Of a stretch of DNA of 64,000 bases, positions 22,197 to 33,790 are shown in pieces. Every line of letters begins with the position of its first letter. The stretch's first letter is position 1. A program made the translations under genes and the position numbers. The stretch comes from Aspidapion aeneum (lineage: Eukaryota > Arthropoda > Insecta > Coleoptera > Brentidae): positions 49,718,786 to 49,782,785 of the forward strand of contig OY755046.1 in assembly GCA_963576565.1 (NCBI GenBank). The letters are read 5' to 3'. Under the pieces are notes generated by a model. That model was not told the DNA's origin, made no database searches, and saw nothing but the letters and a program-made list of their open reading frames with translations.

Positions 22197-22616
22197 AAAT
22201 AAGCGCGGATTTGAGTGGGGTAACGTGTTAACACTTTTAATTAATAAATAAAGAGCTAACCGGATAATTACCCTCTCATAGAAAAAATAATTAATACCCG
22301 AATAATTTTTTCGTCAACCCCCTTCTAGGTTTTGGCCCAGATCCGCGCATGAAATAAAGGAACTCAAGTTTGCGTTATTCGGCCACAAGTAAGGTCAAAC
22401 ATTATTCTTTAGTAAGGGATAAAGTTCAAATAAAAAATGGGACATGCAAAAGGTTGTAAACAAGAGAAAATATATAAAAATTAAACATATACCAATATTT
22501 TTACGCATAAATCAGCCAAGCGTACATAAATTTTAAATATTAAAAAACAAAAGTGACGCAACAATAAGTCTTTATTTTTAAGTACTTAAAATATTAATAC
22601 TAGATTTTAAAGTTTA

Positions 22617-23107
22617 ATAGGTATTGACTAACTTGATATCCATATTGAAAAAAGTCGTACATAAAATATTACAAACTTTAGTTTTAGCGCCCTAGATATA
22701 AATTATACGAGGAAAATTTAGTGGCATAAGGGCAAGAGAAAAATAAGAAAATAAAAAGATTTACCTCAGGCTGGTTTTGAATCAGCGACCTTTTGGTTAC
22801 CAGGTAAACGCTCTTCCATCTGAGCTACCGAGGCTCTGATTCAAAATCCGCCTATTTGGAAACCGTTTTGTAATCTCTAATTTTTCTTTGTTAGGATAGG
22901 TGTGTCCTCTCAAGCTTAGGGTAGCTGCGAGAATACGGTAGCTATTATATGGGGATGGAAGAGGAATACACATTCATGATTGTTTGTTGTACAAAACCCT
23001 ACTTTTCATCTACCAGTTGTGCACGACATATTATAGCACTTAAAAAATATTACTCTTAGCTTAAAGACTTTAATAGGTAAGGTATTGATTAACTTGATAT
23101 TAACACA
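22617..23107. repeat. Direct repeats flanking the tRNA-like sequence
   Basis: TTTAATAGGTATTGACTAAC followed by TTGATAT at about 22613-22640 recurs as TTTAATAGGTAAGGTATTGA followed by TTAACTTGATAT at about 23069-23100. About 60 bp of weaker similarity precede each. They enclose 22645-23035, including the tRNA-like gene. Confidence 0.5.
22763..22834 (-). tRNA. tRNA-like sequence (loop anticodon GGT), probable pseudogene or SINE head
   Basis: On the minus strand, GCCTCGG and CTGAGGT form a seven-pair acceptor stem (two G-U). GCTC/GAGC forms a clean D stem after TA, and TTCAAAA sits in a T loop closed by GCTGA/CCAGC with one mismatch. The anticodon loop CTGGTAA gives anticodon GGT (Thr), but its stem TTTAC/CCAAA has two mismatches, so a working tRNA is unlikely. 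It lies between two direct repeats, as described in the findings. Confidence 0.5.
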
Positions 23108-23704
23108 GGGCTATCAAAACGGACGGGCCACGATCCTCCACTTTGTTGACGTCACATCGGGAGCTGATTTTTTTTGATGGTCACGTCACGACATAGCTGA
23201 TTGTCCTTAAAATATTGAAGTTGGAATGACGGTTCATGAACATTTGTTTTTTTGAAAAATAAAGCTATTTTTGAGATTGTTTTTACTAAATTCTTGCAAT
23301 TTTTTTTTAAATGTATAGTAATCCTTAATTTTTCAGAGCCGCTTCATTAGCTCACACAAAAATTAAATTTAAAGGAGAAGCGAATGTAACAAACGCAGAT
23401 GACAAAGTCAAATACATGTCAAATATAACAGTTGGCATGCGGTACATGGCGGGTAATTTGAATTCAAAATAAGAAATGCTAAATCTCGAATATTTTAACC
23501 TTTTAATCATCTTGCATCCTTGCTGGAATATCGGGATGGTGTCTGAGAATATTTCACTGAAATTTCGCGGAAATCTGTAGTGCCATTTTAAAAATATAAT
23601 AAAAAAAATTCTGACCTCCCATAATACTCAATGTAAAGGTCAGCCCTCCGAGAACAGCTGATGTTTACAGGGTCGTGGCCTCTATTTTTTTGTTGACCTT
23701 GATC
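23108..23704. mobile_element. Non-autonomous element (CAGGGCTATCAAAACGGACG family), copy 1
   Basis: This 0.6-kb unit is repeated in the same orientation at 31257-31869 with roughly 85-90 percent identity by eye. Ends: CAGGGCTATCAAAACGGACG then GGCCACGATCC on the left, and GGGTCGTGGCCTCT on the right, which form imperfect inverted termini (GGCCACGA(T/C)CCT). Internal landmarks are TTCATTAGCTCACACAAAAA and CAGTTGGCATG. No open reading frame. Confidence 0.8.
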
Positions 23705-24089
23705 AATATTGAGAATAGTAGGACATCATTCTCTTTGTATCTGATATCCAAAATTCTCTGGTTCAACAAATACAAATGACTAACATTTCAATGCACACAA
23801 GGAACGCTTCCAAAAAGTTAGATATATGTATAATGTATAGCAGACTAACATATCGCACTTATAATTCCCAACGGTTTATTTATTTGATGTTCCATTATCA
23901 ATTTTGTTCATCTACACTATTCTAAGTTAACACAAAGCACAGTAATTTACTAACCTAGTCACGTTTCTGTTGTTTAGTGTAGTTTCTGGCAAAGAGACCT
24001 CTTAAGTAGCAACCCCTAACATACAAGGGTTGTCTCTTAAGTTTTGCATATACAGCTGGAATAAAATAGTAGATAACTTTTAGACTGTA

Positions 24090-25095
24090 TTATTTCTTGA
24101 AGTATTTTCCATAAAAATTAATGCACTTTTGCATGCTCTCAAACCAGTTGTCAAAGCTGGAATTCCACTCGTTTGTTGGTACTGTCAAAATTGAAATCTT
24201 GAAGGCATCGACTGCTTCCTCTGGCTACTGAAATCTTTGACCACGCAGTCCATTCTTGGTTTCCAGAAAAGTATAGAAATCATTGGGACTTAGGTCAGGA
24301 GTGTATGGAGAATGGTCCAACAATTCGAAGTTTTGTTAGGTTAAAAATTCAATGGTTTTTTGTACCTTGTGCGAACTTTCATTGTCTTGTTGGAGGATGA
24401 TTCGTCGTTTGGGGTTTGTTTTTCGAAGCTCAGCGGTGACTTTTGGCAAACAAATGGGAATATACCAATCGGCAGTAACAGTTCTTTGATATTTCAGAAG
24501 AATTGTTGCTACCTGACCTACTTTTGAGACAAATGTCGCACCATCTTTTTGAATGCACTTCGAGAACAGATGCCTGTTGTTGGCTTGTCTTTATCTTGGA
24601 ACACCCAAACAGACGAATTACGCTTTTTTTCGGGTTCATATGAGTAAATCCACGATTTGTCACCACTGACAATGCTATACACGTTATTCGAGTTTCCTGC
24701 CTCAAAACGGTCTAGAGTTTTCTGTCATCAATTGACCCTAGCTTCTTTCTGTTCTTTGGTTACCAGAGGCGGTATCCAGCAAGAAACTAATTTTCTTTCC
24801 TCTAATTCTTCATGCAAAATTTTTTGAATTGAGTTCTTTGAAATCCCCTATGAAGCCTCAATCACACGATATATCACGTCGTTCTTCCGTGATGACCATG
24901 CGCACAGCATCGATGTCCTGGGATTGTCGCTAAGGCTACTCCGTTCAAACTTGAATTCTCTATACCAATGAAAAACTGTTGACTGATGTGGTGCTTCATT
25001 CATTCAAAAACAAAAATCATCTCGGCGAGGCATTTTTGTTGAGATAATTTCCTTCGAAAGTTGTAAAGAATTATAGCCCAAAAATGTTTCCATTT
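24090..25095 (-). pseudogene. mariner (MLE) transposase relic
   Basis: The minus-strand reading, with stops and frameshifts, follows a mariner transposase from N to C. It shows SIQKILHEELEERKLVSCWIP then LVTKEQKEARVNW (the HTH-end and the WVPH-L-like box). Next comes the segment where the catalytic GDESWI box should be, here VVTNRGFTHMNPKK, shifted and altered. Then come SSVWVFQDKDKPT in another frame, RTVTADWYIPICLP, RRIILQQDNESSHKV (second Asp box, HHDNA-H) and LDHSPYTPDLSPNDFYTF (YSPDLAP-D-like third box). It ends in EAVDAFKISILTVPTNEWNSSFDNWF and MQKCINFYGKYF. Family layout is complete but the gene is broken in several places. It is a fossil of a MLE insertion. Confidence 0.9.
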
Positions 25096-25664
25096 TTCGA
25101 CTGATTTGTCAACTTAAAAAATTCAATGTAGCTATAAAACTATATGCATCACACTGACGTTTTGAATTTAGGTTAGGTAAAGATTAAGGTTAAGTTTTAG
25201 TTACGACAATCGATCAGTGTCACCCTCTATGTTCCTATTTGCCAGAAATAAAAGTCAGTCGTTATTAAGGAAATGTAAAGTTGGTAAAGTATCAAATCAA
25301 ATGTAATTTAACGTGTTATTACAAAATTTGCGTATTCCGGATGCTCATACCTCCTGAAAATGTCTTTATATGCCCTAATCAAACTGGTAAGAATAATTCC
25401 AGCGTGCATGCATTGGACTGCCGTAACTTGATAACAGCAATCTAAGCGTTAAAACTAACATTATGAACTTGCTAACCAAATATGGAAACCGTTCTGGAGA
25501 GAGCTGACAGATAGTGACATATAATAGGAATTACACAGCTAAGCTTTTCATACAACATTTCCAACATTCATCGTCCCTTCACACTGGTTACGCTACTGAG
25601 AAGTGCCCAAGAAGGCCGAAACTCATGGGTAGTATAAGTGGTATACGAGCTACCCTTACCCCCC
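25096..25664. other. Spacer, nothing recognised
   Basis: A 73-codon plus-strand frame at 25514-25735 has no motif and overlaps the arm of the next element. GATACTGACC-type or other termini were not found. Confidence 0.4.
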
Positions 25665-26730
25665 TTTTAATTGAGTGGCCTGTGGTATCCCGTGGGATAG
25701 TTGTAGAAGAGTTTTTTTATACTACCATAGATTAATTGGTTCCTTTCGGTTCACAAAGTTAAAGTCATCAGATGCTTGCCTTCAATTTTAGTAGGAGGGT
25801 CGGTGTGACATCATAATTCCAAGATGGCGGCTTTTTTCATGTTTTATCACAAACTTTGGCTTATAACTTTTTATAAATTAGTTTTACAGAAAAACATACT
25901 TTTTTGTTTGCAATTTGTCACCAAGTAAGATGATGATAAAATGAGCTTTATATCTGGAAAACTAACAAAGATATTAAGGTTTTAAAAATTACTAAAAAAT
26001 AGCAACTTTTTTTTACTCAAACAAACAAAATCGAGGAAGAAAGTTTTAGACTACCCCAAATCGATTGGTTATGGATCACTCAATAAAAAGTCGGATGGTG
26101 TTTGCCTCAAATTTGACCACAATTGCGATTTTTTCCATGTCCTTTCACAAACTTCTGCTTTTAACTTTTGCCACAACAACTCTTGCTCAAACTTAAAGCA
26201 AAAACCCGGAGATTTAAGAATACATATTTCTCCAAATTTTTTTTTTGGGTAAAAAAATTACAATTTTTTGTATTTCAAAAAAAATCATATCTTTGTCATT
26301 TTTTAAGATATAAGGCTAGTTTCTTCACAGTATGAATTAGTGTTCTCTTGCCGACAAAAAATATATTGTCAGTGTTTTTCTGGAGCTAGTTTATCGAAAG
26401 TTATGAGGCAAGATAGTGAAAAAACATTAAAAAAAGCCGTTATCTTATATTTATTACATCACACAGGACCACTGAACATGACGACCCCTGCGATCCTACT
26501 TCTTTGATTAGCAGCAATAACATGTTTATTATTAGCTAGAGCTGAGGTGTATGCCAGGAATTTTTTTTTGTATGTGCCTCTTATATTAAATTAAATAAAG
26601 AATTTATACAAAAAGGTTAGGCTGAAATATTTTTTAATTAAGTATTTAACCGGAATTTTTAATAAATAAGATCAAAGGACATATTCTCCTTAATTCTGCT
26701 ATGCTTGGAGACTTAATTTAAAATATTTAT

Positions 26731-27349
26731 TAGTGCAGGCGTTGGAGGTAGATGAGTATGCAAAATATGAGGACCGCAGTTTGACAATGGATTCTAGCTG
26801 ACTAACAATCTGGATGTTGCCAAGCCAGGTTTTGGTCCAATTTTATTTATCCCCCCTCCTTATATAGTCGTGTTCGAATTTCTGAAAATGTACATAAGTT
26901 GACGCCCTAAAGCCACAATGACACAGAAATGCATCAAAAGTGTGTAAAATCTAACCTGAAATTAAAATTGTATTAGTTTTTTAAATTTTAGCTGCAAAAA
27001 CCCTCGAAAACCTCCCAGCCTAATAAAATCTTCAGTTTTCTTCAACATTTCTCAAAACCAAAGCTTCTTAGGGAAAAAACTAATACAGGTAATTTTTATT
27101 TTTAGGTTAGATTTTACATATTTTTGATTCATTTCTCTGTCATTTTGGCTTTAAGGCGTCAACTTAGTTAAATTTTCAGAAACTCGAACATGACTATGGA
27201 TTGAGGATCAAGGATAAAAAAAATGGATCAAAACCTGGCTTTGCAAGATTCAGATCGTTAATCTGTAACCTATAATCGTCAGCTAGAATCCATTGTCAAA
27301 CTGCGGTCCTCATATTTTGCATACTCAACTACCTCCAGCGCCTGCACTA
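26731..27349. mobile_element. Foldback MITE with ~230-bp arms (TAGTGCAGGCG ends)
   Basis: The left end TAGTGCAGGCGTTGGAGGTA pairs with the reverse complement of the right end TAGTGCAGGCGCTGGAGGTA. The match goes on through GAGTATGCAAAATATGAGGA, GACAATGGATTCTAGCTGAC, TAGTCGTGTTCGA/TAGTCATGTTCGA and GTTGACGCC. A one-arm copy lies at 59458-59770. No coding signal. Confidence 0.9.
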
Positions 27350-27453
27350 GCCGGTTTTTGTAATGTGTTTCTATTTTTACTTTTCAGGCCATTTAAATAT
27401 TATGCGTCTAGATTTTTATGGCACCCCAATAATCAATCGGTTTATGTTGGACC

Positions 27454-27609
27454 CAGTGGCGTATGAAGAAAAAAGTTTCAAAGTAGGCCTGAGACAGTTT
27501 TGGGAGGACCCCAGACCCCATTAGGCCGTATCTTATGCTATTTGATGTTTTTATTTATAAAATATGTAGAAACTATCTAAAACAATCTTAGCTTCGGGGG
27601 ACGCCACTG
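27454..27609. mobile_element. hAT MITE (CAGTGGCGTAT family), TSD GTTGGACC/GTAGGACC
   Basis: The ends CAGTGGCGTATG and GGGGGACGCCACTG fit hAT termini. The 8-bp flanks GTTGGACC (27446-27453) and GTAGGACC (27610-27617) differ at one base. The interior matches the copies at 21332, 30876 and 36134. Confidence 0.85.
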
Positions 27610-27617
27610 GTAGGACC

Positions 27618-28689
27618 CTGATTCCAAGTAATAAATCAGCAGTAAATAAGTTAAGAAATAAAACATACAGCTACAAATTTTAGCTGTTTAAATTTTATAG
27701 TTCAAATTTATTTAGGTTTAGTGTAGTATTAGGCTGGTTTCTCTTAAGGTTGTATTATTAGTCTAGGTTTAAGTTACTGTATCTATGACTCACATTTGGA
27801 CGCGAACGTTCTAGTGCCGAAAAAGGACAGATAGTTCGCGAAAGATCCAAGGCCAGACATCGCGCGACGAGGAGTCAGTCAGAGATAAGAAGCTGTAGAA
27901 ATCATGAGATATTAACACGAAGTTCATAAGCCAATTTAAGAAGTGAGTAATTAGTGTGTTTAGGTGCCTTTTTTGTACAATATGCGTAACAGTACGTTTT
28001 GATTTAAAATTACAAAACATTGGTAAATTAAAAAGTTCCTACCTTACTTTTTCTGGCTTCTATTATTATATTATTTGTATTACATGTATTTAAAGAATTT
28101 TATTTTGTTACCTCGAGGAGTGCCAACATATTAGTTGTTTAGGAAAAAAATCAACAAAAAAAAGGTTTAATCGAATTTATTTTATATTAATGTGTACATA
28201 ACTTGGCTTAAAAAATGGGTTTATCATAGCCGGGTCTAGTTACACTTTCCGTATATAATTCTTATAAAAAAACTCCGTTTTCTGGTAAGTAAAATATATT
28301 CCCTTTTAATAGCTAAAGAAGATGTACTGTTTATACAATCTGTCACAATGAAATGCTATCTGGCAAAGGAAACATACTACTATGTTACTAAAATGATGTG
28401 CTATTTTGTCTTGAAACGACATTTCGGGCCAAGCAAACCTCAACTAGAATGGAACTTTAATGCTTGCAAGCATTACGATATACGTTCAACGCAACATAGT
28501 ACTTTTCGACGCTATAGCAGAGCTGTTTACGTTTTGCGCATTTCCTTTGAAGAAACTATATTAGATATTCCTTTTTTTATACAAAAGAGATTCGTAGCTA
28601 TATCGTAATATTCAGTTAAAACTCGAATTAACATTAACAAATTCAAAATTATATATTCTGGCTCTTTCACACACAGGCGTATTTTTTTG
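27618..28689. other. Spacer inside the composite, nothing recognised
   Basis: Short frames at 27811-28020 (minus) and 28348-28608 (plus) show no motif. No repeats. Confidence 0.35.
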
Positions 28690-29271
28690 TTTCAGTAATT
28701 TAAAAAAAATTAATGTCTTTGTTAGTTTTTAAGATATAAATCTCATTTCTTTCCCGTCTAGCTTGGTGTTCTATGAACAAAAAGAGTATTAACAGTTTTT
28801 CTGTAAAACTAATTTAGAAAAAAATATAAGCCTGAGTTTGAGCAGTAATTTTCTGGGAATAATTCAATTTACTGGCAAGTAACCTCAGGGGATTCACAAG
28901 GTCGGAGCCAATCGAATCGCTTCTCGCATAATTTTTTATAATAGCGTGATCTTTAATGCCGTTTGCGGCTGCCGGTTGAGTATATCGCAAAATCCAAGAG
29001 ATGGCGCCATAAATACACTTTTAAAGACAATGGCTTGAAATAAAATTTTTGTTCTACAAAGGATCTTATATAAAAAAAATATTTTATTTATGGTGTTTTT
29101 TTTTAATCGCGATCACGAGGCGTATAAAAAAAAAACAAGTTTTTATTTAAAAAAAAATCGGTAGAAAACTATGGTAATTCGGTATATCGTAAAGTAAAAG
29201 GCTGCATCGGTAGATCTACCGCAAAATCGGTGGAGGTGGCAACGCTGAAGCGGACCAAACCGAACTCTTCT

Positions 29272-29437
29272 GTATACTGGCCTTCATCTGCATCATAATA
29301 TCGCTCGCTTACAGTTAGTCGACTCGAGTCGATTTCACCCAAATGAGCGTTACATAGCCGAGCCTGACGGCTCAGTCCAATTCACTACCCACAAAAACTA
29401 CTAAACGCGCCTTAAGAAGTTTACACTTCAAAAACGC
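29272..29437 (+). repeat. Repeat shared, inverted, with 44846-45012
   Basis: TACTGGCCTTCATCTGCATC, TAGTCGACTCGAGTCGA, CGAGCCTGACGGCTCAGT and AGTTTACACTTCAAAAA all reappear in reverse complement at 44846-45012 with about 90 percent identity by eye. No coding signal. Confidence 0.8.
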
Positions 29438-29600
29438 CGCCATCTTGGATATATGACGTCACACCGGTCCTTCTACCAATATTGCATGCAAACACCCGGT
29501 GACTTAAAACTGTGTAATCTATTACCCATCGATCTAGGGTAGTTTTAAAAATTCTTTTACAATTATCCCACGGAATACTACAGACTACTTAACTATAAGT

Positions 29601-30129
29601 ACATTAATCATTCTTTAAAAGTTTTAATTAAATGTACCAACGTTTTTAGTTACTCCAAAGAAAGTTATACAAAATAAGCCGGAAGTTTCTATAAAACGTT
29701 TCGAAAACTAAGACGCTCGGATTAAAACTTGTTAAGCAATTTAAGACTACAAAAAAAGTAAATATAGCTACTAACCGAACCCCACAAAATCAAGGGTATT
29801 TTATAAATAAAATCATTTATAAGGTCTTCTAAATAATTCGTCGCTAATATGACGAAGGAGCGTATCTAAAAAATCCGGATTTGAGTTGCGCCCACCATAA
29901 TTGCTAGTTTTAAGTATATTTTGATACGGCGAAGAGGCGTATCGCTATTGCAATATTTTACATTATCATCATTTTATAAACATCTTTTACAGTTAAACAA
30001 ACTCAGATTGGTTAATAAAAATATTAGCATTGAATTACTCAAAACTAGTTTATTTGAGTCAGTGTCAGTCAGAGGCGTATTCGTTTTGTTAACCACGAAT
30101 TGTCCAAGATATCCAATTATATACAAAAA
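29601..30129. other. AT-rich spacer, nothing recognised
   Basis: One 73-codon frame (29921-30142) without motifs. Confidence 0.35.
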
Positions 30130-30663
30130 TGTTCAAAGCTAAATAATACATAAATAATTTAAAACTATGCCTGTAGATGCACTACCGTATGAAATACAAA
30201 TCAATATTTAAATATTGTAAAAAGCAAGATATATTAGGATCCGTTTTCAAATACACATCCACCAAAACAAGTGACCATCGGTTTAATCATCGCCAGAGAA
30301 CATATAACATCTGTTATTTCTTCGATGTCATCGCTAACGTGTCTTAAATATTAACATGTAAAATATAGCGGACAGCTGACACTGACTTACACCGTTTTTA
30401 TTGGACATTTCCTAGTAATGTTTGGAGGTGTAAATATGGCTACCTTTTTAAACCAAAATATTATATTCTTTATATTTATTTCTAAAAATAATATGTCTGT
30501 TACAACGAAAAAAGGTATTTATGAACAATTTATATATATAAATATTTAAAACGATTGCATTCCCGGGAAAATAAGTTAAACCTTTAACCAAAATCTAGAC
30601 TTGTAGACCTAGAATTGTAGCACTTAGCAGTGTAGACCCTTTAGTAAATACTGGTGTTAATAT
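30130..30663 (-). repeat. 0.5-kb interspersed repeat, copy inverted relative to 56324-56826
   Basis: Shared, in inverted orientation: CCAGTATTTACTAAAGGGTC, GTGTAAGTCAGTGTCAGCTG and TTTACAATATTTAAATATTG. This copy has an extra 41 bp at 30293-30333. No coding signal; superfamily unknown. Confidence 0.8.
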
Positions 30664-30875
30664 TACTTGTTTGATCTTGCCCCCTGTCTGACTTTTCCCA
30701 ACATCAAATCGTCGCTGAAGAGAATTTAATTTCAAAGCGTAAAAGCAGTAAAATCTATAAGCTGACAGAGCGAAACTTCAAACATTAACAGCTGCTGGAT
30801 ATACCCAATGGTATGGTTAAGTCTTCTAGACTTAAGGTTTATGTAATTTTGTCACTTGAATGCAATAGTTTTTAT

Positions 30876-31069
30876 CAGTGGCGTATATAAAAAAAAGTTT
30901 TGGGGTGGCCCGAGACAGTTTCGGGGGGAGGGGAGGGCCCGAGACCCCATGAGGACGTATTTTATGTTATTTTATGTTTGTATTCATGAAATGTGTGGAA
31001 AATATCTAAAAAAATATTAGCTTCGGGATGCGCTCGGGCCCCCCAGCCCCCCCCATATATATGTCACTG
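30876..31069. mobile_element. hAT MITE (CAGTGGCGTAT family), TSD GTTTTTAT
   Basis: Begins CAGTGGCGTATATAA and ends ATATGTCACTG. The perfect 8-bp duplication GTTTTTAT is at 30868-30875 and 31070-31077. The interior has a G-rich block (GGGGGGAGGGGAGGG) and a C-rich block near the right end (CCCCCCAGCCCCCCCC). Confidence 0.9.
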
Positions 31070-31256
31070 GTTTTTATTAATAATTATAATTTCTCTAATA
31101 AATACGTACATAGAAACATGTTTTAGTTTAAAAACGGCAGAAGTATTTAAACCTTAAAAGGTCAGTAAAGGGATGTAGTCACGTATCTTTAATATATCAG
31201 TACTGGGAAAGGGCTTCTAAAAATAACTGCTTCAAGCGTGCCGACATGTTGGATCA

Positions 31257-31869
31257 GGGCTATCAAAACGGACGGGCCACGATCCTCCATTTTGTTGACG
31301 TCACATCCGGGGCTGATTTTTTTGGATGGTCACGTTACGACACAGCTGATTGTCTTTAAAATATTGATGATGGAATGACGGTTCATGAATATTTGATTTT
31401 TTTTTAAATAAATCTGGTTTTGAGGATGTTTTTACTATATTCTTTCCGAACATTTTTTTTACATCTATAGCAATCTTTAATTTTTCAGAGCCGCTTCATT
31501 AGCTCACACAAAAATTAAGTTTAAAGTAGAAGCGAATGTGACAAACATAGATGACAAAGTACAATACATGCCAAATATAACAGTTGGCATGTGGTATATG
31601 GCGGGTAATTTGAATTCAAAATAAGGAATGCTAAATCTTGAAGATTTTAACTTTTAATCATGTTGCTTCCTTACAAAACTTTGGTGGAATATCGGGATGG
31701 TGTCTAAGAATATTTCACTGAAATTTCGCGGAAATCTGTAGTGCCGTTTTGAAAATTTCATAAAAAAAAACGTCTGACCTCCCATAAAACCCAATATAAA
31801 ATCCAGCTCCCAGAGAACAGCTCATTTTTTCAGGGTCGTGGCCTCTCTTTTTGTGTTGGCCTTGGTTGG
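31257..31869. mobile_element. Non-autonomous element (CAGGGCTATCAAAACGGACG family), copy 2
   Basis: Same orientation and layout as 23108-23704. GTTGGAT stands immediately left of CAGGGC (31250-31256) and again right of the CCTTG end, giving a 7-bp direct repeat that may be the target duplication. No reading frame. Confidence 0.8.
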
Positions 31870-32699
31870 ATTTTAAATAAACCTAAGCGTATGGCTTGGA
31901 TAATTTTAAGCTATTAATAATAGGTGACGCCCTCTTAGCGCCATCTATTTTCTAAGCTTAAAAACACCGATTATCAATTAATTTAGGATAAATACGTTAT
32001 AATTTCTTTTAAAAAATGCCAAGTATGCGGCAACATCAACACAAGATAATGACTTTGTCTTCCAAAAATTCCAATATACAAAGAATTTAAAAAGGAACCC
32101 CAATTTTGATGTCAAATCACGACCTTGATAAATTGTCAACTTCATTTAAGAGCAGTCCCTTCAAATTTTATTAAAAGCGTCTACTTTTTTAATCCAAGCC
32201 ATCCGTTTGGGTGCAATTCAATACAATATGGCAAAACGCTTGTAGCAGTCCTTTTTCATTAGTGGCTTTAATACGCTTTAGCAGTACAGATAAATTTAAG
32301 ACGTACGTAAATGTAGTGTAAAATTGAACTAAGGTAAGACAGCTGTCAGTTATCGCATATTTTAATGTTTTAACGCTTTTTATTACTATTAATCCTAGTA
32401 TGAATAAAAAGACACATTATAAAAACAGAAACTAAAACGAAAATAGTGACTTTTGTATTGCATTAGTCGCGTGTTTAATAACCCCAGTCCGGCGTATTTC
32501 TTTTCTTTAATGTTATTTGACCTAAGTATAGTTTATTTAGTCCCAGCTCGCCTAGGAAGGTAATATCCTTATTTAGTTGACAGTGTCCCAATATTGAATC
32601 CCGGCTTAGTGCTTTAAGCATCTGAGCCAAAATTAATTTTGCCACACGGATTGGTAAGTTTGATTTACAGCTCCGTTGCTAGTTAAGCGGACCTGCCAG

Positions 32700-32702
<3 letters not shown>
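31870..32702. other. AT-rich spacer, nothing recognised
   Basis: No motif-bearing frames, no repeat matches. Confidence 0.4.

Positions 32703-32745
<43 letters not shown>
32703..32745. repeat. (TG)n microsatellite
   Basis: Uninterrupted TG dinucleotides, about 21 repeats, directly beside the target duplication of the next element. Confidence 0.95.
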
Positions 32746-32747
<2 letters not shown>

Positions 32748-32841
32748 CTGAGTGTAGAGACCCTGTATTTATGACATATTTTAAAGAAATAGAGAAGCGA
32801 CAAACCTATCAAAGTCAAATTTATACTACTACTATGTCGGT

Positions 32842-33790
32842 TTAGAACGTTTTTCTACGTTGTCCGACGCCTATTCTCCACCTCCTTCGATCCTGACAAT
32901 CATCTTCTGTTAGGTTTTTTTGACTCATTGATCTTTGGATTGACTGTTGCCATTCTAGTTTAGGACGCCTTCTTTTTGTGCGGCCTATTGGTTGCCATTG
33001 TCGGACCTGCTTTGGTAATCTTTCGGATGAACCAGTTGTACATGGCCGTACCATATCAGTTATCTTTTAGTGATGTCATCCGTTATGCTTCCCTCGATTC
33101 CCATTTTTTCTTTTATGATTTTATTTCTTATTTGATCTGTTCTAAATATTCTTATTGATCTTAATATAAGATCTGCCTGCACGAAACCCCCTTTGCTCTT
33201 CTTCTTCTTGTTCATGAAAATCATTCTATATTAGATTTCTAAGAATGCTATCGTACAATCTACTTAGAGTACTGGTTACTGAAATTCCTCTGTAGAAATT
33301 CCTCTGTAATTGTTGCAATCCAGCTTGTTTCCTTTTTTATGTATTTAGGATATAAATGCAATTTTCCAATCATTAGGTATACGGGAAGTCCGTTTGTGCA
33401 TTAATTGATAATATATGTGAGATTTTCTAAAGATGATTTCCATATTTCAGAACTCTGCCAATTCATTTTTTTCCGTGCGTATCAAATTTCTTAGCTGTCT
33501 TCGGGTTTCCCTGTAGATTTATAGGTCTCTTTGCTCTTTAGTACTGAGCCATTTCCTGTATTTCCTCCGTCCACCCCATCTTATTGTTATTTCTATTATC
33601 TTGGTCTCCAACAGCTTCTTTGATTGCTTCCTGTAAACTTTTTATTATGTTTGTATGTATCTCCTCAAATGAGTGTTCTGTGTTTATCACAGTGATACAA
33701 TCTTAGTTGTATTTTTGATTGTCTTCGATGCATTCTAGGTTTTCATTTTCTCCAAAACTTTTATCCCTATTTATTTAAAGTCCTAGGTGC
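32842..33790 (-). pseudogene. LINE relic (endonuclease/RT type) with internal deletion
   Basis: On the minus strand, fragments in order are GWTEEIQEMAQY and RRQLRNLIRTEKNELAEF (post-endonuclease linker), a damaged Cys/Asn stretch leading to RGISVTSTLSRLYDSILRN, and EEEQRGFRAGRS. The reading then jumps to EQIRNKIIKEKMGIEGSITDDITKRQLIWYGHVQL and ends in RRRPKLEWQQSIQRSMSQKNLTEDDCQDRRRWRIGVGQRRKTF. The RT core with its catalytic YADD is deleted between RAGRS and EQIRN. It is similar in type to the RTE-like relics elsewhere in the window. It sits wholly inside the 32755-35087 element. Confidence 0.85.

Larger units (their letters stand above)
25665..29600. mobile_element. 3.9-kb composite bounded by ~170-bp inverted repeats
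   Basis: 25672-25845 is inverted at 29420-29600. Shared words include TCCCGTGGGATA, ACTACC(A/C)TAGAT, GGTCGGTGTGAC/GACCGGTGTGAC and CCAAGATGGCGGC. A second pair, 25855-26010 and 28690-28850, continues the inverted relation (TAAATTAGTTTTACAGAAAA and AAAACTAACAAAGA). The space between holds a foldback MITE (26731-27349), a hAT MITE (27454-27609) and a repeat shared with 44846-45012. No transposase reading remains. Confidence 0.65.

Noticed and set aside
22203..22365. Short inverted words GCGCGGAT(T/C)TG at 22204 and 22350 as a MITE
   Set aside because: Only about 12 bp pair and no flanking duplication was seen; insufficient support.
24000..25250. Terminal inverted repeats of the mariner relic
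   Set aside because: ACAAGGGTTGTCTCTTAAG on the left and TAGAGGGTGACACTGATCG on the right share too little to call a terminal pair by eye.
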